A DNA stretch of 60,419 nucleotides, taken from assembly GCA_029212925.1 (NCBI GenBank), contig JARGOB010000017.1:1-60419 (forward strand), given 5' to 3'. Positions 35,216 to 44,199 of this stretch are shown here, one piece after another. The notes under the pieces were generated by a model, which worked only from the letters and a program-made list of their open reading frames with translations, was not told the DNA's origin and ran no database searches. The stretch comes from Coxiellaceae bacterium. Its GTDB lineage: Bacteria > Pseudomonadota > Gammaproteobacteria > Coxiellales > Coxiellaceae. A program made the position numbers and the translations under genes. Every line of letters starts with the position of its first letter. Positions within the stretch are counted from its first letter, which is position 1.

Positions 35216-36872
35216 GCTTGCCTCCTTGTGGAGGTTGCATCACTTCATCAGTTTTGGCGTAGCGTTGGCAGGTACCATGACTCATTACTAGTGTGTGCTC
35301 ACATAGCTTACCCAATTGAGGTCGGTGGGTGATAATAACAAAGCTGGTGCCTTGTTTTTTCGCGGCTTCTACCGCTCGGTTCAGAGACACTAAGCCGTCA
35401 TTATCTAATTGATTTTCGGGTTCATCTAATACGATTAAGCAGGGGTCATTATAAAAAGCACGCGCTAATGCGATACGTTGTTTAAAGCCTGCAGATAATT
35501 CATACCCCCCCATGAGAGTGTTATAGCCATGGGGTAATTTCAAGATAGCTTCGTGGATATTAACCGTTTTGGCAGCTTTGATAATTGCTTGCTCGTCCGG
35601 TAGACCGTAACGTGAAATATTTTGCTTTATGGAGTTATTAAAATAAGCAGGTTCTTGTGGCAGATAACCGATATTTAAATTTAAAACTTTTTGTCCGAGT
35701 TGATAGGTTTTAATGTTGTCGAGACGCACGTTACCTAGGCTTGGTGGCCAAATGCCTAAAATTAATCGTGCTAATGTTGATTTGCCGGCGCCGGTAGGGC
35801 CAACTACCGCTAAGCCATGGCCTTTGGTCAAAGTGAAAGTAATGCCTTGTAAAATACGCGGTGTTTGTTTAGTAGCAGCAAAGGCTAAGTGTTCTACCTG
35901 TAATACACCACTGAGTTTTTTTACTTCTAAGGCTTCATGTTTTTCAGGGCTGGCTTGAAAAAATTGTCTTAAACGTTGAAATGAAGTCCAGGAGTTAACC
36001 ATCGTTTTCCAGCCGCTAATGCCTTGTTCAATCGGTTGCATAGCTCGCGCCATGATGATCGATCCAGCAATCATGCTACCAGCACTGAGTTCACCTTGAA
36101 TCACTAAGTAAGCACCCGCACCTAACATTAACACTTGCAATATTAATCGAATCACTTTAGCCGTAGAAGAAATGGTATTTGATCGATCACTCACCGTCAG
36201 ACGACTATCACCAGCAGTTTTATTCAGATGATGATATTGTTTCTCGATATCATCGACCATGCCCATGGCTTGTACTACCTCGGCATTGTTAAACGTATTT
36301 TCTACTAACGCTTGTGTCGCTGATTGATCTTTTTGGCTTTGTTTCATGCTTTTGCGTACCAGTGTTTCATTCAGCACGGCAAGAATAATTAATAATATTG
36401 CTCCAACGGTGGCGATAACTCCCAATGGAACCGATAGTAAATAAATAACCAGTAAGTAAACCACGATCCAAGGCGCATCGAATATGACAAAAAATGTTGG
36501 GCTGGAAATAAATTGTCGTAATTGCATAACATCAACCATGCTTTGTTTACTGTAATGATTGCCCCACAGTTGATGCGTGACTGATTGTTGTAGTGTGGCA
36601 GGGCTTATTGCATGATCAAACCAATTTCCGATGCGTGCGCCAATGCGGTTACGCACGATATCCAAAATAGCCATCACAACAAGCGCAGCGATAGCGATGA
36701 TGGTAAGGAAAATTAATGTATCACTGCTTTGACTGGCGATCACGCGATCAAACAGTTGCAGCATATACAGCGGCACCGTTAACATTAATAAATTAATTGC
36801 TAAACTGAGTACAACGGTGTAACCAATTGCTACTTTGCATTTTTCTAGGGTTTTCTGGATCAGGTTCTGCAT
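35208..36872 (-). CDS. Type I secretion ABC transporter (PrtD-like)
   Basis: This 554-residue protein joins a membrane domain (about residues 1-300; opening helix LSLAINLLMLTVPLYMLQLFDRVI shortened here to its core LLMLTVPLYMLQLFDRV) to an ABC ATPase. Walker A is GPTGAGKST, the signature is the variant LSAGF, and Walker B reads CLIVLDEPENQLD. It lacks an N-terminal C39-type domain, so it is of the PrtD/LipB class that exports proteins with an uncleaved C-terminal signal. It is first in a two-gene unit with the adaptor. Confidence 0.93.
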   Translation of the reverse strand: MQNLIQKTLEKCKVAIGYTVVLSLAINLLMLTVPLYMLQLFDRVIASQSSDTLIFLTIIAIAALVVMAILDIVRNRIGARIGNWFDHAISPATLQQSVTHQLWGNHYSKQSMVDVMQLRQFISSPTFFVIFDAPWIVVYLLVIYLLSVPLGVIATVGAILLIILAVLNETLVRKSMKQSQKDQSATQALVENTFNNAEVVQAMGMVDDIEKQYHHLNKTAGDSRLTVSDRSNTISSTAKVIRLILQVLMLGAGAYLVIQGELSAGSMIAGSIIMARAMQPIEQGISGWKTMVNSWTSFQRLRQFFQASPEKHEALEVKKLSGVLQVEHLAFAATKQTPRILQGITFTLTKGHGLAVVGPTGAGKSTLARLILGIWPPSLGNVRLDNIKTYQLGQKVLNLNIGYLPQEPAYFNNSIKQNISRYGLPDEQAIIKAAKTVNIHEAILKLPHGYNTLMGGYELSAGFKQRIALARAFYNDPCLIVLDEPENQLDNDGLVSLNRAVEAAKKQGTSFVIITHRPQLGKLCEHTLVMSHGTCQRYAKTDEVMQPPQGGKHE

Positions 36873-36922
36873 ACATACCGCTCGCTCATATTCGTCGGTA
36901 TATTATAGAGTAGATTGTAACG

Positions 36923-38032
36923 TTATGCTTTGAATGCAGTTGTATCGATTGTGCACTCTGGCGGTGGTGCTGCTGGCATGACTTCAATTTGGCAGTTTGA
37001 AAGGCCATGATAATAATCACGCACTTTCTCTGAATACTTATCAGCAACCCTTTGGATTTTTGCTGTCGCCTTTGGAAGGCGGGCACCTGGCTCATCTCCA
37101 CTATGCAGTACGTATGGTAAATGCTCAGTGATTGATTGTTTGAACTTCTCCGCGTCATTGAAATGAGCAAGTGGAAATGATAAGTGGTTCCATAAGTCGA
37201 CAGCCTGCGCATCGGGATATTTATCTATGATATCTACGAGGCTGCTTTCCACAATTGAGCTAGGCGCTGGTGCATTATTTTCAGCAAATATAATGGCAAA
37301 AGCATGGTTATCGGTGGCGAGAGGGTGTGTTAGTGTGACTATGCCAATGGGGTGTTTTCGTATTTCAGGATCTTCTGACGACATAAACTCATAGAGTACT
37401 CGCTGAGCTAACTCCCCACAGTGAGTGACTTTGTGTTTTTTTGAATAACTACTGGCATGCTCAACCGCGATAACTACTTTTGCAAAGTGTTTAGCGGTCT
37501 CCATACTACACTTTTTAGGTAAGGTCAGCTTGGTTCGGTCGAGCTTATTGTGTTGACCGTTTCTAGCACTTGATATCTTTGGTCTCATGAGTCCTACTTT
37601 TTGAGAACAGCTAACAAAAGTCTTCTTCTGTGTGCTAAACCATGCACTCTTTTTGCCACCCATGCTGTATTGCATGCTTCTTTTCGGTTTATTGCATATT
37701 GCTACATCGTCCATTTGAAACGAGTGTATAAGCATATTTCCAGTAGCGACTGCCTTGATGTCAGCTGCTGTATCCATGCCTGATGTATACTTGGCTAGCA
37801 TCAGTAAAATACAAACAAGTAGCGATTTGCGAGAAGTGATATTAAGGGTGCCATGCGGAGTGTATGTGCTTTCTGGTTTTCTACTATCTTCTTTACGCTC
37901 TGTTGGCGGTGCAGTAAATTTTTTTCTGGTTAATTTTTTTTGCCTACTGGCTTGCTTAGCAGCATGTTTCGCTAAGTATTTGGCTTGTTGGTGTTTGGTT
38001 TTTTGACCTGATTGGGTGTATCGCTTCGGCAT
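36923..38032 (-). CDS. Unknown basic protein inside the secretion locus, candidate effector
   Basis: This 369-residue protein starts with a strongly basic stretch rich in Lys, Gln and Ala (KHAAKQASRQKKLTRKKF). One hydrophobic segment lies near residue 70-85 (SLLVCILLMLAKY). The remaining part is soluble with scattered Cys, and no family is recognised. It lies between the ABC and tolC genes on the same strand but has its own near-perfect PmrA-type promoter, so it is likely regulated apart from the secretion genes. Confidence 0.72.
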   Translation of the reverse strand: MPKRYTQSGQKTKHQQAKYLAKHAAKQASRQKKLTRKKFTAPPTERKEDSRKPESTYTPHGTLNITSRKSLLVCILLMLAKYTSGMDTAADIKAVATGNMLIHSFQMDDVAICNKPKRSMQYSMGGKKSAWFSTQKKTFVSCSQKVGLMRPKISSARNGQHNKLDRTKLTLPKKCSMETAKHFAKVVIAVEHASSYSKKHKVTHCGELAQRVLYEFMSSEDPEIRKHPIGIVTLTHPLATDNHAFAIIFAENNAPAPSSIVESSLVDIIDKYPDAQAVDLWNHLSFPLAHFNDAEKFKQSITEHLPYVLHSGDEPGARLPKATAKIQRVADKYSEKVRDYYHGLSNCQIEVMPAAPPPECTIDTTAFKA

Positions 38033-38067
38033 CTTATACTTTACCTAACATATATTTATATGATGCT

Positions 38068-38100
38068 AGTATAATCCTAATATATTAAGCGTATATTAAG
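38068..38100 (-). promoter_or_regulatory. PmrA-type box with -10 element (best match)
   Basis: On the minus strand CTTAATATA (38100-38092), CG, CTTAATATA (38089-38081), 7 bp, TATACT (38073-38068). Each half matches eight of nine positions of cTTAATatT, and the two halves are identical. The gene start at 38032 lies about 30 bases after the expected transcription start. Confidence 0.8.
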
Positions 38101-38161
38101 TTGCGATGCTTATTGATGCTTCTATTTATGCCAATTTATCAATGGAGTAGATGTCTGTTAG

Positions 38162-39463
38162 CTACAGCAGTAAATTCTGCACGCTTAAAATCCCTGCGGC
38201 TTGTTTCAACTGCAATATCGCTAGCATATATGCATAATAGTCAGTCGCATATTGCTGTTGTGATGAGAACAGCTGGGTTTGTATTTGCAGCACATCGGTT
38301 ACGGTTTCTGTGCCTGCGCGGTAACCTTCTTCAGCATGATTGAGTGCTTTTTGGTTGGTCGCCATGGCGCGGCGATTGGCGCGAATACGTGTTATGCCTT
38401 GGGTGATATTATTAAATGATTGCTTGGTTTGCTCTACGGCATTTAAATAATCTTCATGCAATTTAGCATAGGTTTGTAAATATTCATCGGTGGTTTGTCG
38501 CACTTGTGCGGGGCGTAAGCCACCTTGAAACAGCGGCCACGTCATATTGGCGCCGACAGCAAAAGTGTTTCTATGATTGGTGCCAATGGTGCTGTTTTCA
38601 ACATGTGCACGTTGGTTGGTGCTGTATGTGCTTACTGCAGATAATACCGGCAAGTAGTTTGCTTTAGCCGCAGTAACTTTAGATTGTAAGCTTTGCAGGG
38701 TGTATTGATCGGCAATTAATGTTAGGTTTTTATGCATTAAAATATCGAGCCATGACGATAAGCGGTTAGGTTTAGGCACGATTAATGGAAAGCGGTGCAT
38801 GGTTTTGATGCGTTTGTATTGTTTATTTGTTAATGCATACAAGGCTTGTTTGGCATTGTATAAATTAATCCGCGAAGTGATTAATTCTCCCTTGAGCAAT
38901 GCTACACGACCATCGGACTGTTCGAACTCGGTAATGGTAGCCTCGCCATGTTTCAATTTGGTTTTAGTGGCGCTAACCTGTTCAAGACTGAATTTATATT
39001 GTTGCGATGTGAAGCCTACTAAGTCTTGTGCTTGTAATATTTGCAAGTAGGCATTAGCGACCTCAATAATCAGATCTTGTTGTTGCGCTAATAAGTTATA
39101 TGCAGCGGCCTTTGTAGCCAGCTTAGCCACATCCAATTCCTTTAATGCATTGGCATCCCAAATGGTTTGGTTTAAATCTAAACCAAGGTTATTTGTAGAT
39201 ATCCAGCTATGACCGTCATTACTGCGCGCTTCGCGTTCACGTGCAAACTGCGCAATTGAATCCAGTTGTGGTAATAATACCGAACGTCGTTGCGGAACAT
39301 TTTCAGCGATGACGTGGAATTCGGCAATGTCTTGTTGGTATCCGGGATTCTGATGGATGGCATCTATTAATACGGTACGTAGATCAGGGGCAGCTATGCT
39401 GATTTGCGGTATGGCCAGGCAGGCTGCAAAACAGCTGAGTGAGGCGTAAAATATAGCTCTCAA
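38162..39463 (-). CDS. TolC-family outer-membrane channel protein
   Basis: This 433-residue protein has a signal peptide (residues 1-24, ending SIA) and the two-fold repeated helical/strand pattern of TolC: LIDAIHQNPGYQQDIAEF, VANAYLQILQAQDLVGF, TWPLFQGGLRPAQVRQT, EEGYRAGTETVTDVLQIQTQLFSS (shown in part). It forms the outer-membrane exit duct. Its position beside the adaptor, ABC protein and a divergent substrate makes a dedicated type I secretion role likely. Confidence 0.93.
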   Translation of the reverse strand: MRAIFYASLSCFAACLAIPQISIAAPDLRTVLIDAIHQNPGYQQDIAEFHVIAENVPQRRSVLLPQLDSIAQFAREREARSNDGHSWISTNNLGLDLNQTIWDANALKELDVAKLATKAAAYNLLAQQQDLIIEVANAYLQILQAQDLVGFTSQQYKFSLEQVSATKTKLKHGEATITEFEQSDGRVALLKGELITSRINLYNAKQALYALTNKQYKRIKTMHRFPLIVPKPNRLSSWLDILMHKNLTLIADQYTLQSLQSKVTAAKANYLPVLSAVSTYSTNQRAHVENSTIGTNHRNTFAVGANMTWPLFQGGLRPAQVRQTTDEYLQTYAKLHEDYLNAVEQTKQSFNNITQGITRIRANRRAMATNQKALNHAEEGYRAGTETVTDVLQIQTQLFSSQQQYATDYYAYMLAILQLKQAAGILSVQNLLL

Positions 39464-39660
39464 GTGAGTCCCTTTTCTTGATGATATGGCCAGAGGTTAT
39501 GATAGCGGTATCGAGTGATGGGTACAACAATATGATTATATTGAAGTAAATCAGCATAATAAAGCGCATATTTAAAGTGAAAAATTAATTATCTGTACTA
39601 TAATACTGGCAGGCTTGGCAAATTGGCTACAAATGCACACATAGTGCGGGAGTTAGACCA

Positions 39661-41949
39661 ATGGCCACTAATGATTTCTCAGCTTTTCTTGAAGCACTCG
39701 GTGCTTTCGAATCGGGCATTGATACTACTAAATCTTATGGTCCGAATGATCTCGATTGGTTGATGGTATTTGATCCGAGTAAAGGTAACGTGGATCGTTC
39801 TACCGTAGATATTTCAAACCCTGAAGACTTATCTTCCTTGCAATACCACGTGCATAATACGCTGGGATTTTTAGGAAAGTATCAATTTGGGGAGCCTCTT
39901 TTAATTGACCTTGGTTATTACACGCCAGGACCTAACGGTTTCTATGGCTCCACTGCGACTAACGAGTGGCAGGGTACATGGACTGGTAAAAATGGTGTGA
40001 ATAGCAAAGAAGATTTTATGTCTACCGCGCAAGAGCTTGCAATTCGTGAAGCGTTTGCGATGAATACAACGGTGATCGAAACTCGCCTCGAGCAGGCGGG
40101 TAAGACCCTCGATGATTATATTGGTACTTCCTATGAATACACACGAAATGGTGTGCAAGAAACAGCCGTAGTGACGCTGTCTGGAATATTGGCCAGCGCT
40201 CATCTGCAAGGTCCTGGTGGTGTGGCAAATTTGCTACTGAATAATTCAGCCAGTTCCGATGAATACGGCACCAATATTTTATTCTATATGGACAGTTTTG
40301 GCGGTTACGATAACCCATTTGGCACAGCGAGTGATGATACGCTTTCTGGCAGTGACTATGATGAAACTTTCTCGGGTGGTGCAGGTGTGAATACGATTAC
40401 TACCGGTGATGGTTACGATAAAATTGAAGTCACCGCAAATGCGAATGGTGTTGATGTAGTTACAGACTTCGATGTTAATAAGGATGCGATATCGATGTCT
40501 AAATTGGGCGGCGTGCAATATTCAGATTTAGATATTGTTAATAACGCCGATGGTAATGCACAAGTCAATTTGGCCAATAATCAAAAGATCATTTTAGAAG
40601 GCGTGGATGCGGCGGAATTGTCGGGACTTAACTTTGTACAAGGTCTGATTACACTCGGTTGGAATTACAACAGCGGTGACACCGTACTGGAAAATTACAA
40701 TCCGCAACATGATTTAATTGATTTAAATTATGCGTTTGATTTGAGTAGCCTTGCGTTGTATGAAGAAAATGGTTCAGTAGTGATTGATGTGCTTAACAAT
40801 AACCAGCGTTATATATTGGAAGGCGTTAGTTTAGATCAATTGGAGCCATACCATTTTATTAAAGCGCCGATTGGTTTTGCTGAATTGTTTGGACAAGACA
40901 ATACACCGCCAGTCAACGACAATCCCGACCCAACACCTACACCCGACCCCACACCAGAGCCTGATCCAGGCCCTGTTGTCGATCCAACACCAACGCCTGA
41001 CCCTGTTGTACCTGGAGCAGATGGTGTTTACAGTTTCACTTGGAACTGGGGTGCTGATGAAGTGGTGGCGGATTTTGATGCATCAACAGATGTGTTAGAT
41101 CTTCAATCTTTTTGGACTGACTACGGTGCAATTGGATTAGCCGATAATGCCAATGGTGATGCCGTGATTGATTTGTCTAACATCAATAACCAAACCATTA
41201 CATTGCAAGGAGTGTCAGTGGATGAATTGTCTGCCAATAATATACACGGTGTGGGTGGAACCTATCCCGATGCATCTGCACCACCGGTAGATACACAGCC
41301 TCCTGTGGACGATACGCCGGCTCCTGATCCTACACCTGACCCAACACCTGATCCGGTTCCGGATGATAGCGGTGCAGCTGATGTCTATAGCTATACCTGG
41401 GGTTGGGGTAGTCATGACAACATTAGTGGCTTTGATGCTTCACAAGACGTGGTGGATCTTTCTGCATTCTGGACAAGTTATAGTGAGTTTTCTATCGCTA
41501 ATAATGCGGGCGGTGATGCGGTGATTGATCTTACTGCGATGAATAATCAAACCATTACGTTAGTGGGTGTGTCTGCTGATGAGTTAGGTGCTGATAATAT
41601 TCGCGGTGTGCAAGGCGATATTGGTCAGGCGCTTGGTGAGTCTACGGCGCCACCTGTTGATGATGGTGTCGATTCAACACCAGCACCAACTCCTGATCCT
41701 GTGGTGGATGATGGACAAGATGTCTATAGCTTTACCTGGGCATGGGGCAGTGATGACGTGGTATCAAACTTTGATACCAATGAAGATGTCATTGATCTGC
41801 ATTCGTTCTGGACTTCATCAGATGAAGTATCTGTTTATAATAACGCTAATGGTGATGCGGTGATTGATTTAAGTTTATTAAACAATCAAACCATTACTAT
41901 TGAGGGTGTGTCTGTTGAAGAGCTAGGTGATAACAATATACTTTATTAA
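39661..41949 (+). CDS. Secreted protein: lysozyme-like domain plus five C-terminal repeats
   Basis: This 762-residue protein has no signal peptide. Residues 1-215 resemble the lysozyme/transglycosylase-like N-domains of some type I-secreted proteins (FLEALGAFESG with Glu17 as possible catalytic residue, LGFLGKYQFGEPLLIDLGYY, GTWTGKNGV). Residues 222-245 look like one weak RTX turn (DDTLSGSDYDETFSGGAG). Five related 70-residue repeats follow (about 250-326, 324-395, 456-524, 575-647, 688-762), each with W-x-W-G or similar, DFD...D.IDL and NNQTI.L.GVS..EL..NNI. The last three are separated by Pro/Thr/Asp linkers. Such repeats end type I-secreted chitinases. A TATAAT lies at 39599-39604. Confidence 0.8.
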   Translation: MATNDFSAFLEALGAFESGIDTTKSYGPNDLDWLMVFDPSKGNVDRSTVDISNPEDLSSLQYHVHNTLGFLGKYQFGEPLLIDLGYYTPGPNGFYGSTATNEWQGTWTGKNGVNSKEDFMSTAQELAIREAFAMNTTVIETRLEQAGKTLDDYIGTSYEYTRNGVQETAVVTLSGILASAHLQGPGGVANLLLNNSASSDEYGTNILFYMDSFGGYDNPFGTASDDTLSGSDYDETFSGGAGVNTITTGDGYDKIEVTANANGVDVVTDFDVNKDAISMSKLGGVQYSDLDIVNNADGNAQVNLANNQKIILEGVDAAELSGLNFVQGLITLGWNYNSGDTVLENYNPQHDLIDLNYAFDLSSLALYEENGSVVIDVLNNNQRYILEGVSLDQLEPYHFIKAPIGFAELFGQDNTPPVNDNPDPTPTPDPTPEPDPGPVVDPTPTPDPVVPGADGVYSFTWNWGADEVVADFDASTDVLDLQSFWTDYGAIGLADNANGDAVIDLSNINNQTITLQGVSVDELSANNIHGVGGTYPDASAPPVDTQPPVDDTPAPDPTPDPTPDPVPDDSGAADVYSYTWGWGSHDNISGFDASQDVVDLSAFWTSYSEFSIANNAGGDAVIDLTAMNNQTITLVGVSADELGADNIRGVQGDIGQALGESTAPPVDDGVDSTPAPTPDPVVDDGQDVYSFTWAWGSDDVVSNFDTNEDVIDLHSFWTSSDEVSVYNNANGDAVIDLSLLNNQTITIEGVSVEELGDNNILY

Positions 41950-41979
41950 CACCCTCGTCATTGCGAGGGGTTTACGACG

Positions 41980-42009
41980 AAGCAATCCACTTAGGTGGGT
42001 TGCTTTTTT
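41980..42009 (+). terminator. Rho-independent terminator built from a repeat
   Basis: AAGCAATCCAC (41980-41990) pairs with GTGGGTTGCTT (41995-42005) around TTAG, with one G-U pair, and six T follow. The left side continues an interspersed repeat (CGTCATTGCGAGG... at 41957), whose other copy is the palindrome at 32450-32528. It ends the secreted-protein transcript. Confidence 0.88.
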
Positions 42010-42043
42010 ATTGATGAATGCTGTGCCAGTATGGCGCATCCAT

Positions 42044-44086
42044 TTACCTCGGAGTTATGTTGCTGTGTGGTTGAGGGTCTTCATCTACAGCTCTAGTTAC
42101 AATGGATAGTTGCCATCTGTGGTGTGTCATAGCATCTACAGAGCTGCACCGCCCCGGTGTTGGTTTCAGCTCAGGCCTGTAAGGTGGAGCTGTCGGTGAC
42201 GGTAAAGGTTCTGCTGGTGTGGCGCCTAAGCTTGCTATGCGTTCTTCTAGCCTAAGGAGTGTTGTGTTAATGAGTATTGGCTCAACCCACTGCGTTGGAG
42301 TGGTAACAATTAAATGATTCATTGTGCTCAGTGTAAAGGCAGCTTCTGTTTTTTTGTCATCTAGACATTGGTGTGCTAATAGCATGTATTGTGAAAATAA
42401 ATGCTGAGCACCTTGTAGCACAAAATCAGCAGATTTACGTTGTGTGTTGAGGTTACGTACCATTTTAGGATATATGTGTTCACGATAGTATGAAGTGCTA
42501 TTACGATCAAGGCTTCTAGGCCATTCTTGGTGATGAATGGTTGTATGTAAAGATGTGATTTCTTCTAGTTTCTTTTTTAATAATATTAATGATGAATGAA
42601 TATCGGTTATGTTTATCACTTGTCCGTTTGCAGGAAGTGGTACATTAATATTTTCAAGATGTGAAAATCGTAGGGCTGCAAATAATATTTTAGTATTTTT
42701 AATAACAAGGCTAAGTTTGTTGAGTACGGCTTTTACATGTTTAGGGCTAAATGCATGACCGCTGTCTGGTGGGCAGGCATCTAAATCAACCCACTGCATT
42801 AGGTTTGTAACGGATAATTTTTTTATATTAATTAATTGACCCATTTGCATGATAGACATCAGGCGTAAATTAAATAATTGAATTCGTGCAAGTGCATAGC
42901 TGGGTGTTTCGTCGTGAAAACAACTGGCTGAATCTCTGTAGGCTTGTTGTAATAATGCCTTCTGTTTTTTATTGAGTAATCTGCCGTCAATATGGATCCT
43001 TGGAGATGAAGCTATATCAACCGCATCTCCGGACTGGAATTTGTTATGTATTTGTTTCAGGCTGGTGGGTTTTGTGATGCTTTTGGGGTCGCTAGTTCTC
43101 ATGTCTGTGTCAGTACCAGCATATGCCCTAGTGCCTGCAAATACTTCAATAGTTGTGGCATTTAGTAGGGTTAGTTGATCTACCATTTGATCTGTTAGTG
43201 GCGGGGCGCTCCATGTGCTCATTCTACGGCTATTTAATGTTTGCATGCTTTCACGCGTGAATACTGTTGAGAAAGTTTCCTGCTCAAGGCACTGTTGACC
43301 CATCACCATATATTGAGACAGCAAACACCTTATCATTGCTTGATAGCAAGATTTAGCTGTTGGGTTTCCAAAGAAGGTCGCGCCTCGTCCATGATCACTT
43401 AACTGTTGTAAGTGATACTTTAACTTAATAATGGCTTTCTGTATTGTAGATGAGGTTAGAGTGGTACCAGCTGCGGGTAAAGTTAAATTGATAGCGTCAA
43501 GGTGAGCAAATCGAACGGTTGAATAGAGTAATTTTAAATCACGCCATTCATCGGCATTGAATAGCTTCAATATGTGTTTTAGCTGAGTCGTTTGTGTGTT
43601 TGCGTGATCAAAATCAAATGCAGCGTGTCCATAAAAAATGGGGAGGTGTCGATACATTTTTTCTAAGGATCCAGAATATTGTGTGGATTGACCATTCTGA
43701 AGTGCATTAGTAATTGCTAATATTAGCCACTGCAGTAAATTCTCATTACTCTCAGAGGATGAGTGATTTACGGCGGGTGTGTGGCGAAGCTCATGTGCTA
43801 ATATGCGATCTTGCTTAGTTAAAATAACATCGGTACATTCGCGAGCAATGTAGCGTAATCTATTCACGTGTTCACCAGAAATGATGGCTTCATCTGATAG
43901 ATATACACGCGTAGTTTCATCAATAACCACAGGATTATGTTGAGCTTCATCATGGTCCACGCCTGAATCATAACGTGCTATCAAAGTAAAAAAATGATGA
44001 ATGGCAACAAGTTCGCCACGAATATCTCTTTTGCTAGGCTCAGCAAAACGTTGGCCAATGTCACCCTCGGTATTTAAAATTCTCAT
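42044..44086 (-). CDS. Unknown protein with HELRH motif and internal duplication, candidate effector
   Basis: This 680-residue protein has no signal peptide or membrane helix. Residues 98-102 read HELRH (HExxH), the zinc-site pattern of metallopeptidases, in a helical context (RILAHELRHTPAV). The rest consists of two related halves, about residues 117-313 and 428-620. RFAHLDAINLTLPAAG aligns with RFSHLENINVPLPANG, and LLSQYMVMGQQCLE with LFSQYMLLAHQCLD. The tail is proline-rich. A protease activity is a guess; the third zinc ligand is not evident. The plus-strand terminator lies just past its stop. Confidence 0.75.
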   Translation of the reverse strand: MRILNTEGDIGQRFAEPSKRDIRGELVAIHHFFTLIARYDSGVDHDEAQHNPVVIDETTRVYLSDEAIISGEHVNRLRYIARECTDVILTKQDRILAHELRHTPAVNHSSSESNENLLQWLILAITNALQNGQSTQYSGSLEKMYRHLPIFYGHAAFDFDHANTQTTQLKHILKLFNADEWRDLKLLYSTVRFAHLDAINLTLPAAGTTLTSSTIQKAIIKLKYHLQQLSDHGRGATFFGNPTAKSCYQAMIRCLLSQYMVMGQQCLEQETFSTVFTRESMQTLNSRRMSTWSAPPLTDQMVDQLTLLNATTIEVFAGTRAYAGTDTDMRTSDPKSITKPTSLKQIHNKFQSGDAVDIASSPRIHIDGRLLNKKQKALLQQAYRDSASCFHDETPSYALARIQLFNLRLMSIMQMGQLINIKKLSVTNLMQWVDLDACPPDSGHAFSPKHVKAVLNKLSLVIKNTKILFAALRFSHLENINVPLPANGQVINITDIHSSLILLKKKLEEITSLHTTIHHQEWPRSLDRNSTSYYREHIYPKMVRNLNTQRKSADFVLQGAQHLFSQYMLLAHQCLDDKKTEAAFTLSTMNHLIVTTPTQWVEPILINTTLLRLEERIASLGATPAEPLPSPTAPPYRPELKPTPGRCSSVDAMTHHRWQLSIVTRAVDEDPQPHSNITPR

Positions 44087-44199
44087 TAAACTGCCTTAAA
44101 TTAATGGTGTGATTTTCTACAGCAATATATAATTAATGATTATTATTCTATAAATCTATTATATGATCAACCTCCTTCGGATGTAAACTTGTTTAATTT

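Noticed and set aside
39560..39604. PmrA-type box before the secreted-protein gene
   Set aside because: A TTAATTAT and a TATAAT are there, but half-site spacing is 14 bp and the -10 distance is 6 bp, so the geometry of the other boxes is missing.
39661..41949. RTX haemolysin
   Set aside because: Only one weak glycine-rich calcium-type turn is present. The C-terminal repeats are of another type, and no pore-forming domain is seen.
44087..44160. PmrA-type box before the HELRH gene
   Set aside because: TTAAT sequences occur but not as two half sites 11 bp apart with a -10 hexamer 7 bp downstream.
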